Assembly: GCA_964358175.1 (NCBI GenBank)
Contig: CAYHOI010000030.1
Coordinates: 1-19,588 of the forward strand
Direction: 5' to 3'
Length of the DNA: 19,588 nt
DNA from: CAYHOI01 sp964358175
GTDB lineage: Bacteria; Margulisbacteria; Riflemargulisbacteria; GWF2-35-9
The translations under genes were made by a program, and so were the position numbers. The notes below the pieces were generated by a model that saw only the letters and a program-made list of their open reading frames with translations, made no database searches and had not been told where the DNA came from. Each line of letters opens with the position of its first letter. Position 1 is the stretch's first letter. Of the stretch, positions 1 to 8,176 are shown piece after piece.

Positions 1-2618
1 AGACAAATGAACTTGTCGTAAATCTGGGTATAGTCTCTCTCCACCACAGCAAGCCTTGGCATCGTCTTGCCAGGAACCGCCTCACATTCCCCATGATACC
101 AATCCTTCACCGAAGGCTGGCTGAGTTCATCTTCTGTATCATGCATTAGAGGACTCGAAACAATATCCTTTTGTGGCTCAGCAAAGTATTCCTTGGCCAA
201 TTCACTGGTTTTCTCGGCAATGTCTTTAAAAATATCCCAGTCAGACTTGGATTCCCACACAGGAGCAATGGCTTTTGAAAGGGGGTGAATAAACGAATGC
301 ATATCGGTGCTATTCAGATCTGCCTTCTCATACCAAGAGGCCGCAGGAAGAACAATATCAGAATACAGCGCAGAAGAATCCATTCGAAAATTCAAGTCTA
401 CGACCAAATCCATTTTCCCAACAGGCGCGATATCATGCCACTTTACCTCTTTGGGATGATCCGCAGAGTCTTTGCTAATCAAATTGGAGTGAGTCCCAAG
501 ATAATGCTTCTGTGCATACTCATGCCCCTTCATTGTACCCACAACGGCATTTCCTCTCCAAACATACCAAATCCGAGGGAAATTTGCCTCTGAATCTGGA
601 TCACTCACGGCATAATGCAATCGCTTGGATTTCAGTTTATCCAAGACATACTTCTTGATCCCCTCATCATCCGTAGCCCCCTCAAGAACTGCTTCCTTGC
701 AAAGATCAAGTGGGTTTTCATTAAATTGAGGATAAAAGGGCATCCATCCCATTCGTACGGATTTATAAATCTGATCCGCAAGATGCATTTTGGTCCAGTC
801 ATTTTGGGGCACCGTATTGTAGGCTGAAGACAAACCATCATGACGATACTGACAGGTATTGAGATAATGCCAGATGGGAGCCTGTTGCAACCGAACCGGT
901 CCGTGCCAATCTTTCGCCAATGCAAGATTGCTCCAAGAATCCATGGGTGCCAGCTTCTCCTGACCGACATAATGATTGAGTCCGCCGCCATTGCGCCCCA
1001 CACAACCACATAACATAAGAGCCATCGCACCTGCGCGATACATTAAATTAGCTTGATACCAGTGATTAATCCCGGCACCAATAATGATCATGCATTTACC
1101 TTCTGTAGCTGTGGCGGTACTGGCCCACTCTCTGGCAAATTGCAAAACTGTCGCTGAATCGACCCCTGTGAAAATTTCCTGCCACGCTGGAGTATAAGCG
1201 GAATCTTTGTCCGTGTAGTCTTCAGGATAAGCACCAACCAATCCCCGATTAACACCATACTGAGCCATAATAAGATCGTAAACCGTCGTTACGGCAACTT
1301 TTCCATCGAACGTCTCAAGATAAGTCACAGGAACTCCCCGAAGGACATTCTGATCTAGCCCAAATTCTGTAAATTGTGTTTGGACGATGCCTTCATTCTT
1401 GTTTAGGAGAGTGAGGGCGGGTTCATACGCTTGATCCGTGACCGTATCCTCGAATTTGAGATTCCAGTTCCCCGTTTTTTTGTCCCAACGATCACCAATG
1501 CTTCCTTTCGGAACAACAGGTTTGCGAGTTTTTTCATCCAATTGAACAAATTTCCAGTCGCCATTACTCAAGTCTTTGTACTGAATCAATTCATTGGCGC
1601 GAAGCAATTTGCCCGGTTCATAATGATCACCTTTTCTGTCCAACTTCACCAGGAATGGACTATCGGTGTACTGTTTTACATAATCAATAAAGTATGGCGT
1701 TTGCTTTATGTGATGGAATTCGCTCAGAATAACATGGGTAACCGCCATCCAGAATGCACCATCACTACCCGCATGAAGTGGAACCCACTGATCAGCAAAC
1801 TTTGAAACTTGGCTAAAATCAGGCGAAAATACGACGGTCTTTGTCCCGTTATGTCTCGCCTCTGCAAAAAAGTGGCAATCCGGCGTTCGGGTCATATTCA
1901 AATTGGCTCCCATATCCGCAATCATTTTCGCGTTATACCAGTCTGCGCTTTCTGCCACATCCGTCTGTTCACCCCATATTTCAGGAAAGGCTGTCGGAAG
2001 ATCACAATACCAGTCGTAAAAACTAAGATTAACCCCTCCAAATAGCTGAAGAAAGCGTGACCCGCCCGCATAACTCAGCATAGACATCGCGGGGATCGGC
2101 GAGAAACCAATGACTCTATCGGGTCCATACTTTTTCGCTGTATAAAGATTTGCAACCGCAATAATCTCAAGCACTTCGTCCCAAGATACCCGACGAAATC
2201 CACCCTTTCCTCTCGCTTGCTGATAAGCTGACCGCTTCTCGGAATCTGCCTGAAGACTTTCCCAGGCTTTCATGGGACTACCCGTTTTGGCTTTTAGTGC
2301 TCTATAAGCATCAAGTAGCGAACCTCGCACCAATGGGTACTTAATCCGAAGAGGGCTGTAAAGATACCATGAAAAGGAAATCCCGCGTTGACAACCACGT
2401 GGCTCATAGGGAGGCAATTCTCCTTCGAGAAGAGGATAATCCAACTGCTGGGTTTCCCAGGTTACGATGCCATCCTTCACGTGAACTTGCCATGAACAGC
2501 CCCCCGTGCAGTTTACGCCGTGAGTGCTTCGAACGACTTTGTCGCTTTTAAATCGATTTCTGTAAAACTCCTCCCATTTTCGGGTCTGTGGTGAAACAAT
2601 ATCCTGTATCCAGCTCAT
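1..2618 (-). CDS. narG: Respiratory nitrate reductase alpha subunit NarG (3' end beyond window)
   Basis: Catalytic subunit of the membrane-bound nitrate reductase; it reduces nitrate to nitrite at a bis-MGD molybdenum cofactor, using electrons passed through NarH and NarI. The frame is open for 872 codons from the ATG at 2618 to the window edge, against about 1,200-1,250 residues in the family, so roughly the last third is missing. The N-terminal FS0 iron-sulfur motif is intact: H33, C37, C41 and C76 (H-x3-C-x3-C-x34-C). The signature SFYDWYCDLP follows near residues 199-208 and carries the aspartate that ligates molybdenum in NarG proteins. Strong similarity to E. coli NarG continues through the GAGINHWY, GCVG and SDMHSFIHPLS segments. 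There is no Tat signal, so the active site should face the cytoplasm. AAAGGA lies 8 nt before the start, and the cytochrome gene stops 22 nt upstream. narH, narJ and narI are expected next, outside the window. Confidence 0.97.
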   Translation of the reverse strand, partial: MSWIQDIVSPQTRKWEEFYRNRFKSDKVVRSTHGVNCTGGCSWQVHVKDGIVTWETQQLDYPLLEGELPPYEPRGCQRGISFSWYLYSPLRIKYPLVRGSLLDAYRALKAKTGSPMKAWESLQADSEKRSAYQQARGKGGFRRVSWDEVLEIIAVANLYTAKKYGPDRVIGFSPIPAMSMLSYAGGSRFLQLFGGVNLSFYDWYCDLPTAFPEIWGEQTDVAESADWYNAKMIADMGANLNMTRTPDCHFFAEARHNGTKTVVFSPDFSQVSKFADQWVPLHAGSDGAFWMAVTHVILSEFHHIKQTPYFIDYVKQYTDSPFLVKLDRKGDHYEPGKLLRANELIQYKDLSNGDWKFVQLDEKTRKPVVPKGSIGDRWDKKTGNWNLKFEDTVTDQAYEPALTLLNKNEGIVQTQFTEFGLDQNVLRGVPVTYLETFDGKVAVTTVYDLIMAQYGVNRGLVGAYPEDYTDKDSAYTPAWQEIFTGVDSATVLQFAREWASTATATEGKCMIIIGAGINHWYQANLMYRAGAMALMLCGCVGRNGGGLNHYVGQEKLAPMDSWSNLALAKDWHGPVRLQQAPIWHYLNTCQYRHDGLSSAYNTVPQNDWTKMHLADQIYKSVRMGWMPFYPQFNENPLDLCKEAVLEGATDDEGIKKYVLDKLKSKRLHYAVSDPDSEANFPRIWYVWRGNAVVGTMKGHEYAQKHYLGTHSNLISKDSADHPKEVKWHDIAPVGKMDLVVDLNFRMDSSALYSDIVLPAASWYEKADLNSTDMHSFIHPLSKAIAPVWESKSDWDIFKDIAEKTSELAKEYFAEPQKDIVSSPLMHDTEDELSQPSVKDWYHGECEAVPGKTMPRLAVVERDYTQIYDKFIC

Positions 2619-2640
2619 TTCGTTTTCCTTTCGTGTCCGC

Positions 2641-3507
2641 TCACTGTGACTTTATCTTTTGTCGATCATAAATAGCTTGATTGACGGATCCCTTTTTCCT
2701 TTTTCTAAATATTAATCCATAAAGAATTAAGAGAATAATCAAACCCACCGTGCCTGTGAACAACATTTTCTTTGGATGAGAGCTTGTGGAATGTTCTGTG
2801 TCTGCCTCATCTACATGTCTCAAAAAGGCAGTCAGAGCCTCGACGTCCTGCGTCGTAATCGAATGATCACGATAAGCTTGCTTCATTGCGGGGAAAGGAG
2901 GGTTGGAGATCATTCCTCTCAGACCAGTTGATCCAATTCGGCTATAGCTCTTTGTCAATTCACGAGCTAGACTCCCACCAGACACCACCGATTTGTTATT
3001 CACATGATGACAGGCTATACAAGTAATGCCCCCATTTTTAAATTTTTGTATGCCTTGAAACAAATCCGAACCCATTGCTATCACAGAGGGGCTAGGAATC
3101 TCGGCTCTCTGTTCAGCTTTTGTGTCAACAGCATCCTTTCTTTTTTCAGTTGCTTTGGGAATATTCTTTCCTGAAATAAAAATAATAATATCTGAAATTT
3201 CATCGTCACTTCGTCCCGAAGAGGGCATCATCATTTCCCCGAACTTTTTGTATACCTCCACCGCCTCTTTATCCCCTTTGTTAATGAGGGCTTGAGGATT
3301 CTTGATAAAGTCAAAAAGCCATGCATAGGTTCGATGAAGGTGAATCCCCTGAAGATCAGGCCCTACGGAGTCACCACCTCCAAGTGTATGGCACGCGGCA
3401 CAATCCTGTTTGAAATAAATCGCGCCTTCCTCGTAGTCATCCAGAGGTACCGAAAAAACAGTAGATGAAAAAACCAGCAAGCCGATCAGAAGGGGTAGAA
3501 TTTTCAT
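2641..3507 (-). CDS. narC: Membrane-anchored diheme cytochrome c of the nar operon (NarC-like)
   Basis: Predicted periplasmic electron carrier or maturation partner of the nitrate reductase. Counting from the GTG at 3510 (289 residues), it has a signal peptide (1-20), a first heme motif CAACH (37-41), a second heme motif CIACH (164-168), a hydrophobic membrane segment (about 249-268) and a basic cytoplasmic tail. Methionines at 93-95 and 209 could be the distal heme ligands. The two cytochrome domains are joined by a charged linker (about 117-140). The layout recalls NarC of Thermus nar operons, a diheme cytochrome needed for active nitrate reductase; the name rests on that similarity and on position. 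The start is either GTG at 3510 or the adjacent ATG at 3507, which I prefer; no close Shine-Dalgarno is visible. It lies between the transporter gene and narG, in the same direction, so co-transcription is likely. Confidence 0.85.
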   Translation of the reverse strand: MKILPLLIGLLVFSSTVFSVPLDDYEEGAIYFKQDCAACHTLGGGDSVGPDLQGIHLHRTYAWLFDFIKNPQALINKGDKEAVEVYKKFGEMMMPSSGRSDDEISDIIIFISGKNIPKATEKRKDAVDTKAEQRAEIPSPSVIAMGSDLFQGIQKFKNGGITCIACHHVNNKSVVSGGSLARELTKSYSRIGSTGLRGMISNPPFPAMKQAYRDHSITTQDVEALTAFLRHVDEADTEHSTSSHPKKMLFTGTVGLIILLILYGLIFRKRKKGSVNQAIYDRQKIKSQ

Positions 3508-3555
3508 CACAATTTTATTTTCTATGTTCCTTGAGAATTTTGCAATACCCTGAGT

Positions 3556-5001
3556 TTACTTTACTAAATTCTCCTGATGATGATGTGCATCAAATGCATG
3601 AATATCTGGCTCATCTAGGAGAAAACTTGCTAGAAAACTAACAGCGACGGTTCCGCCAATCACCATAAAGAACAGCTGAGGCGACACAAACGTGAGAATC
3701 GTTAAATAAGTGACTGATCCTACATTTCCGTAGGCACCCACCATCCCGGAGATTTGCCCAGTAGATCCCTTATGGATCAGCGGGACAATCGCATAAACTG
3801 CTCCTTCACCTGCCTTTATAAAGAGCATCGTAATCATCGCAACAACGATGGCTGCACTGATTGGCCAAGTGCTATCTACATGTGACAAAACAAAAAAACA
3901 AACAGATAAAATAGCCAAAAGAATGAGTAGAATTTTACGCCGACCTAACACATCACAAAGCCAGCCCCCCATCGGTCGAGCGAAAAAGTATATCAGCGTA
4001 AAATTGCCAGCAATAAGCCCAGCTTGTATCACGGACAAACTAAATGTCTTCTGAAAGAAAGTCGGAAGCATCGAGACCAACGCCAACTCTGCCCCGAACG
4101 TAACAAAATATGCCAAATCCAGAAGAGCCACTTGCTTAAACTTGTACTGATCTTTTGCCTCAACCGTTTTGGAAAGGTGAGAGCGATTCACATCCCATAT
4201 TTTAAAGCAATTGAATCCGTACAAAAGTAGCAATCCCAAATAGATATTGAGATCGATGGGACTCCGAATCATATTTAATGTATTCAGTTTCCACACCAAT
4301 ACCCCCAAAATCACATACATTGGGAGTGTCATGCCCATCAGGAATATGAGATCCTTATAGCTACTGACAACCATTGCACCATGTCTCTTGGGCTTCTTGA
4401 ATTCTTTCCCGGCGGGCGTATCTTGGACACTAAAATAATAAATGCCTGAATAAACCAAACTCAGCACTCCGGTCAAAGCAATAGCAAACCTCCAGCCATC
4501 TTCCACGGTACCTAGGAAAAGTATTGCCAGAAGAGGAAGCAGGAAAGTTGCTGCCTGAGAACCGAAATTCCCCCATCCTCCATAAATACCTTCAGCCAGC
4601 CCCATCTGTTTGGAGGGAAACCACTCCGACACCATGCGAATGCCCACAACAAACCCAGCACCGATAATGCCCAACAACAAACGTGAAATAAGCAACTGAG
4701 TAAATGTCGTACCCATCGCGAACATAAAACAGGGGATACTCATCGTGGCCAACAGAATCGTGTACACACGTCTGGGGCCGAATCGATCTACCAGCATTCC
4801 GATAAGAATTCGCGCAGGAATCGTAAGAGCCACGTTCACAACAGCCAACACTTTGATTTCCTGATCAGTTAATGAAAGAACCTTTTGAATAGTCGTCGCA
4901 AAAGGAGCCATGTTGAACCATGCGACAAATGAGACGAAAAATGCAATCGTCGTCAGCGTTAATATCCTAATATTCCCTTTGTACGTAGTATTCGCTTCCA
5001 T
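3556..5001 (-). CDS. narK: Nitrate/nitrite transporter, NarK1/NrtP-like (MFS, NNP family)
   Basis: A 481-residue major facilitator with about 12 hydrophobic segments. The NNP-family signature is clear: GIRMVSEWFPSKQMGLAEG followed by IYGGWGNFGSQ at about residues 122-153. A second arginine-bearing loop, FARPMGGWLCDVLGRRK, lies in the C-terminal half. The sequence is closer to the proton-coupled importer type (NarK1, cyanobacterial NrtP) than to E. coli NarK, so nitrate uptake is the likelier job; this split in function is inferred. An AGGAAGGAAGGA ribosome binding site lies about 8 nt before the ATG. It is 22 nt downstream of the other transporter gene and 48 nt upstream of the cytochrome gene. 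Paired type I and type II NarK transporters are common beside narGHJI. Confidence 0.93.
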   Translation of the reverse strand: MEANTTYKGNIRILTLTTIAFFVSFVAWFNMAPFATTIQKVLSLTDQEIKVLAVVNVALTIPARILIGMLVDRFGPRRVYTILLATMSIPCFMFAMGTTFTQLLISRLLLGIIGAGFVVGIRMVSEWFPSKQMGLAEGIYGGWGNFGSQAATFLLPLLAILFLGTVEDGWRFAIALTGVLSLVYSGIYYFSVQDTPAGKEFKKPKRHGAMVVSSYKDLIFLMGMTLPMYVILGVLVWKLNTLNMIRSPIDLNIYLGLLLLYGFNCFKIWDVNRSHLSKTVEAKDQYKFKQVALLDLAYFVTFGAELALVSMLPTFFQKTFSLSVIQAGLIAGNFTLIYFFARPMGGWLCDVLGRRKILLILLAILSVCFFVLSHVDSTWPISAAIVVAMITMLFIKAGEGAVYAIVPLIHKGSTGQISGMVGAYGNVGSVTYLTILTFVSPQLFFMVIGGTVAVSFLASFLLDEPDIHAFDAHHHQENLVK

Positions 5002-5023
5002 GTCTAAAGTCCTTCCTTCCTGT

Positions 5024-6685
5024 TTACGGATTCTTAATATAGGCGTTTGGTCTCATATAGAACCAATAATTGATCACCATACAAACTGCGTAAAATAGGG
5101 CAAATCCATAAAGCGCGAATTGAGGCGTCCCCGCCTTGATTTGCTCGCCAAATACGATAGGAATAATGAACGCACCATATGCGGCCACAGCCGAAGTCCA
5201 TCCTAAAACGGGACCTGCTTGTTCTTTGTCAAAAGCAACCCCAATGGTTCGAAACGTTGATCCATTTCCAATCCCACTGGCCATGAATAGTAAGATAAAT
5301 AGGATAAAAAATGGCTTAAAATAAATTTCCGGGGTAGCAGAGTGATAAGCAACGGTCATGTAGTAGGCAACTCCTAGTGCTAAAGCCGTCATGACGATGG
5401 AAACAACCTGGGTAACTTTTGCTCCCCCCACCTTATCCGATATCCATCCGCCAATAGGCCGAACAATGGCTCCTATAAAGGCTCCCATCCAAGCGTACAT
5501 CAGTGCGTTCGGGGCATGTGCATTGACAACGTCATGTAACCAGATGCCATCTGAGCCGACGGTATGAACAAATCCGAAAATAACCGTAATGGCCAAGGGG
5601 AACGCCGCAGAATAACCAATAAACGAGCCGAAGGTCATGGTGTAAATAATGGTCATGGCCCATGTGTGCTTGTTGCCGAAAATCTTGTACTGACGATCAA
5701 GACTTGCCTTAATTTCACCTGGAACAAGTTTCATGAGAAAAATAGTTAGGGCAATAATCGCGGGCATTACAAGCCATTTATTCTTAAAAAGATGAGTCAG
5801 TCCACTACTATCGGGAAGCCCAAAGGGAGGTGGCAAAATGAAATAGAGTCCAATGGCCGTCGTGAGGAATCCTATGCTAAGCAGAAGGATGATTTTAGAG
5901 ATTGAGGAACCAAGCCCCTTGATATTCGGGGATACCGTTTCGGTTTTAATGTTGTTCATTTTGAAAAACGCTAAGATAACGAGTGGAATCAAAAGCAGCA
6001 ACCATACAAATCCAGCGTTTTGAAGCCACGTTTCCGTGCCAGCAGGGATCTTGCCGATTAGCGTGCCACTATCTTTGATGAGGGTGGCCGATTTACCGCT
6101 GAGTGGCCCCAAAAGAGCAAAGGTCATACTGATTGGGATCAGGATCTGCATCGTTGTGACGCCAAAGTTTCCAAGACCCGCATTCAGCCCAAGCGAAGTA
6201 CCCTGAACTTTCTTCGGAAAGAAAAAACTGATATTGCTCATGGAGGAAGCAAAATTCCCTCCGCCAAGACCAGACAATAAAGCCAAGATCTGAAACGTCC
6301 ACAACGGCGTTGACAGGTTTTGTAGGGCAAGTCCCGTACCTAGTGCAGGAATAATGAGGAGTGCTGTGGTAAAAAATATCGTATTTCTCCCCCCAGCCAA
6401 CCGAATAAAAAACGTGCTGGGTATTCTTAAGGTAGCCCCTGCGAAACCCGCAATGGCCATCAGGGTAAATAACATTGCTTTGTTCTTGGCAGGATCAGGG
6501 TCAAAAGCAAAGCCTAAGTTGAGCATCTGAACCGTGATGATGCTCCACATCATCCACACCGCGAACCCGCACAGCAAACTCGGTATCGAAATTAAAAGAT
6601 TTAACCTCGCGACCTTCTTTCCCGTGGACTCCCAGAATCCAGCATCTTCTACATCCCATTTTTCTATATTAGCTTTTGACATCAT
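5024..6685 (-). CDS. narK: Nitrate/nitrite antiporter, E. coli NarK-like (MFS, NNP family), with central insertion
   Basis: First gene of the nar operon. The N-terminus (WDVEDAGFWESTGKKVARLN) and the signature GGGNFASSMSNISFFFP plus GLNAGLGNFGVTTMQ match E. coli NarK-type nitrate/nitrite exchangers. Arginines in TLRIPSTFF and AIVRPIGGWISDKVGG correspond to the two substrate-binding arginines of the family. At 553 residues it is about 90 longer than E. coli NarK (463). The excess is in the middle: after the first six segments comes a stretch (about residues 260-345) with two extra hydrophobic segments around a PPPFGLPDSSG loop, so 14 membrane segments are likely. Two ATG codons stand in tandem (6685 and 6682), with AGGGA 7 nt upstream of the first. 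Nitrite export with nitrate import is the inferred role. Confidence 0.93.
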   Translation of the reverse strand: MMSKANIEKWDVEDAGFWESTGKKVARLNLLISIPSLLCGFAVWMMWSIITVQMLNLGFAFDPDPAKNKAMLFTLMAIAGFAGATLRIPSTFFIRLAGGRNTIFFTTALLIIPALGTGLALQNLSTPLWTFQILALLSGLGGGNFASSMSNISFFFPKKVQGTSLGLNAGLGNFGVTTMQILIPISMTFALLGPLSGKSATLIKDSGTLIGKIPAGTETWLQNAGFVWLLLLIPLVILAFFKMNNIKTETVSPNIKGLGSSISKIILLLSIGFLTTAIGLYFILPPPFGLPDSSGLTHLFKNKWLVMPAIIALTIFLMKLVPGEIKASLDRQYKIFGNKHTWAMTIIYTMTFGSFIGYSAAFPLAITVIFGFVHTVGSDGIWLHDVVNAHAPNALMYAWMGAFIGAIVRPIGGWISDKVGGAKVTQVVSIVMTALALGVAYYMTVAYHSATPEIYFKPFFILFILLFMASGIGNGSTFRTIGVAFDKEQAGPVLGWTSAVAAYGAFIIPIVFGEQIKAGTPQFALYGFALFYAVCMVINYWFYMRPNAYIKNP

Positions 6686-6732
6686 TCCCTATTCCCTGCC
6701 TTTCTTAATGCGCCCTGTTCATTGGAGTTTCC

Positions 6733-6779
6733 AGTCTTTATCAGAGTGTACTCAGAACAGGCATTAGAGTCAATATCAG
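6733..6779 (-). promoter_or_regulatory. Candidate operator: two 12-bp direct repeats flanking the nar promoter
   Basis: AGTCTTTATCAG (6733-6744) and AGTCAATATCAG (6768-6779), written on the plus strand, are identical at 10 of 12 positions and are offset by 35 bp. One copy covers the -35 hexamer and the other covers the predicted transcript start. The placement suits a repressor or nitrate/anaerobic regulator, but the regulator is not identifiable from sequence and a chance repeat in AT-rich DNA is possible. Confidence 0.35.
6745..6773 (-). promoter_or_regulatory. Promoter of the nar operon
   Basis: On the minus strand TTGACT (-35, 6768-6773) and TACACT (-10, 6745-6750) are 17 nt apart, giving a predicted transcript start near 6738 and a leader of about 50 nt. 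I found no convincing FNR/DNR palindrome (TTGAT-N4-ATCAA). A 12-bp direct repeat overlaps this promoter and is listed separately. Confidence 0.5.
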
Positions 6780-6822
6780 TTCTCTGGCTCACCTCCAATA
6801 ACTTTCTTGAAAAAACTTTGTG

Positions 6823-6850
6823 TTGATTTTCTCTGCCATTTTGTTATCAT
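6823..6850 (+). promoter_or_regulatory. Promoter of the aspartic protease gene
   Basis: TTGATT (6823-6828) and TATCAT (6845-6850) are 16 nt apart. The -10 box ends 8 nt before the ATG at 6859, so the transcript should start at or next to the start codon. Confidence 0.5.
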
Positions 6851-6858
6851 AACTTGAA

Positions 6859-7239
6859 ATGGGATTAATTAGAGCCGACCTCCAATTGAAAAACCCAAAA
6901 AACTCAACACTTCAGACGATGAATGTGAGTGCATTGGTTGATACGGGTTCGCTTCACTTATGTATTCCGGAAACAGTCGCTTTACAACTTGGGCTGGAAG
7001 AACTGTATAAAAGGGAAGTTTCTACTGCGGATGGCAAAGAGCACTTATGTTCGTACGTTGGGCCTATTCAGGTTTCTTTTGAGAATCGATCATGCTTTAC
7101 AGGAGCACTTGTCATTGGGAACGAGGTTCTTCTCGGCGCGGTTCCGATGGAGGATATGGATATTCTTATTTCGCCAGCCAAACAGATGTTAATTGTGAAT
7201 CCGGAAAGTCCTAATATAGCCCGGTCTATTGTGAAATGA
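6859..7239 (+). CDS. Clan AA (retropepsin-like) aspartic protease, single domain
   Basis: A 126-residue soluble protein. The N-terminal MGLIRADLQL and the active-site motif ALVDTGS (D28-T29-G30) are typical of small bacterial clan AA aspartic proteases. The later LLGAVPMEDMDILI segment matches the hydrophobic flap-side motif that follows the catalytic strand in this family. One catalytic aspartate per chain implies a dimer, as in retropepsins. No signal peptide is present, so it should be cytoplasmic; the substrate is unknown. There is no Shine-Dalgarno before the ATG and a -10 box lies just upstream, suggesting a leaderless message. The gene for an M15 lipoprotein starts 4 nt after its stop, so the two are probably co-transcribed. 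It is divergent from the nar operon. Confidence 0.85.
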   Translation: MGLIRADLQLKNPKNSTLQTMNVSALVDTGSLHLCIPETVALQLGLEELYKREVSTADGKEHLCSYVGPIQVSFENRSCFTGALVIGNEVLLGAVPMEDMDILISPAKQMLIVNPESPNIARSIVK

Positions 7240-7243
7240 GTAT

Positions 7244-8176
7244 ATGTCAATGAATTTAACATTAAAGAACACAGCAATCGCTTCGGTGCTATTCGCATTA
7301 ACCGTCGTTTCATCTTGTGAAACCAGTTTAGAATCCTGGTTTCGTGGAAATAGCGGAAAGCTCAGGGCTGCCATCGTCCCACCTGATGCAATTCTGGTTC
7401 AAAATCCTGTTTCAGGCCTGTTGGTTCAGTTTCACTCTGAAGATGGACAACAAACGAATTCAACAGAAGTGAAATCTCCCAAGGCTCCCGGCTGGTACAA
7501 GATCGCCATCGAACAAAATGGCGTCCATAAAATATTGGAAGGCCTGCGTCTCATCACCCTCACACCTTTTTCTGCCAAAAAAGACGGTCGCATCGGAAAC
7601 TATTTTATGGGAGTATGGCCTTTTGAACAACAACCCGCGGCCTCAGTTGCCTATGCAAGCCCCGTGGGATTTATCGAAGTCACCCTCAAAAATATCAATC
7701 AGCAACTTTCCGAGCATTTCAAAATCAGCGACTTCGTTGATAAGGATCAGGCCAGTGTGTGGCCCAAATATTTGGCTCTCGATACCCGATTGGTTGACAA
7801 GCTTGAACTCATCATAGACGAACTCAATAAAGCTGGCATCCCGGTAAAACATCTCTCTGTGATGTGCGGATTTCGTAGCCCCTATTCAAACGGAACCTTT
7901 GGCGACCCTCGTGGACGCGGCAAGCTCAGCCGGCATATGTATGGTGACGCTGCTGATATTTACGTCGACAACGACTTATCCGGCTGGACTGATGATATTA
8001 ATCATGATGGACGCATCGACATCGCTGATGCACGCCTTCTTGCCAAAGTGGCTGAACGTGTTGAGGCAAAGTATCCTCATTTGCTCGGTGGCATCGGAAT
8101 ATATCCCGCCACCAGTACACACGGCCCATTCATCCACGTCGATGTCAGGGGACAGGCAGCTCGCTGGAACGGCTAG
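7244..8176 (+). CDS. Lipoprotein with C-terminal M15-type peptidase domain
   Basis: A 310-residue predicted lipoprotein: the hydrophobic N-terminus ends in the lipobox-like VVSSC, with C25 as the lipidation site. Residues about 40-110 form an uncharacterised beta-rich region. The C-terminal part (about 180-305) looks like a peptidase M15/YcbK-type zinc domain: SRHMYGDAAD supplies H231 and D238, and HGPFIHVDVRG supplies H298 as the third ligand. These enzymes usually cut peptidoglycan stem peptides or D-Ala-D-Ala. Between the ligands sits a perfect EF-hand/dockerin-type loop, D251-D262 (D-x-N-x-D-G-x-I-D-x-x-D). The cell envelope, facing the periplasm or outside, is the expected location. It begins 4 nt after the aspartic protease gene, without a clear ribosome binding site. 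Its last 32 bp overlap the end of ppa on the other strand. Confidence 0.82.
   Translation: MSMNLTLKNTAIASVLFALTVVSSCETSLESWFRGNSGKLRAAIVPPDAILVQNPVSGLLVQFHSEDGQQTNSTEVKSPKAPGWYKIAIEQNGVHKILEGLRLITLTPFSAKKDGRIGNYFMGVWPFEQQPAASVAYASPVGFIEVTLKNINQQLSEHFKISDFVDKDQASVWPKYLALDTRLVDKLELIIDELNKAGIPVKHLSVMCGFRSPYSNGTFGDPRGRGKLSRHMYGDAADIYVDNDLSGWTDDINHDGRIDIADARLLAKVAERVEAKYPHLLGGIGIYPATSTHGPFIHVDVRGQAARWNG

Noticed and set aside
632..1030. Minus-strand 132-codon frame inside narG
   Set aside because: It overlaps the NarG frame in another phase and shows no family features; NarG continues uninterrupted across it.
6778..6858. FNR/DNR-type palindrome upstream of the nar operon
   Set aside because: TTGAT and ATCAA-like fragments occur, but none with the required 4-bp spacing and symmetry.
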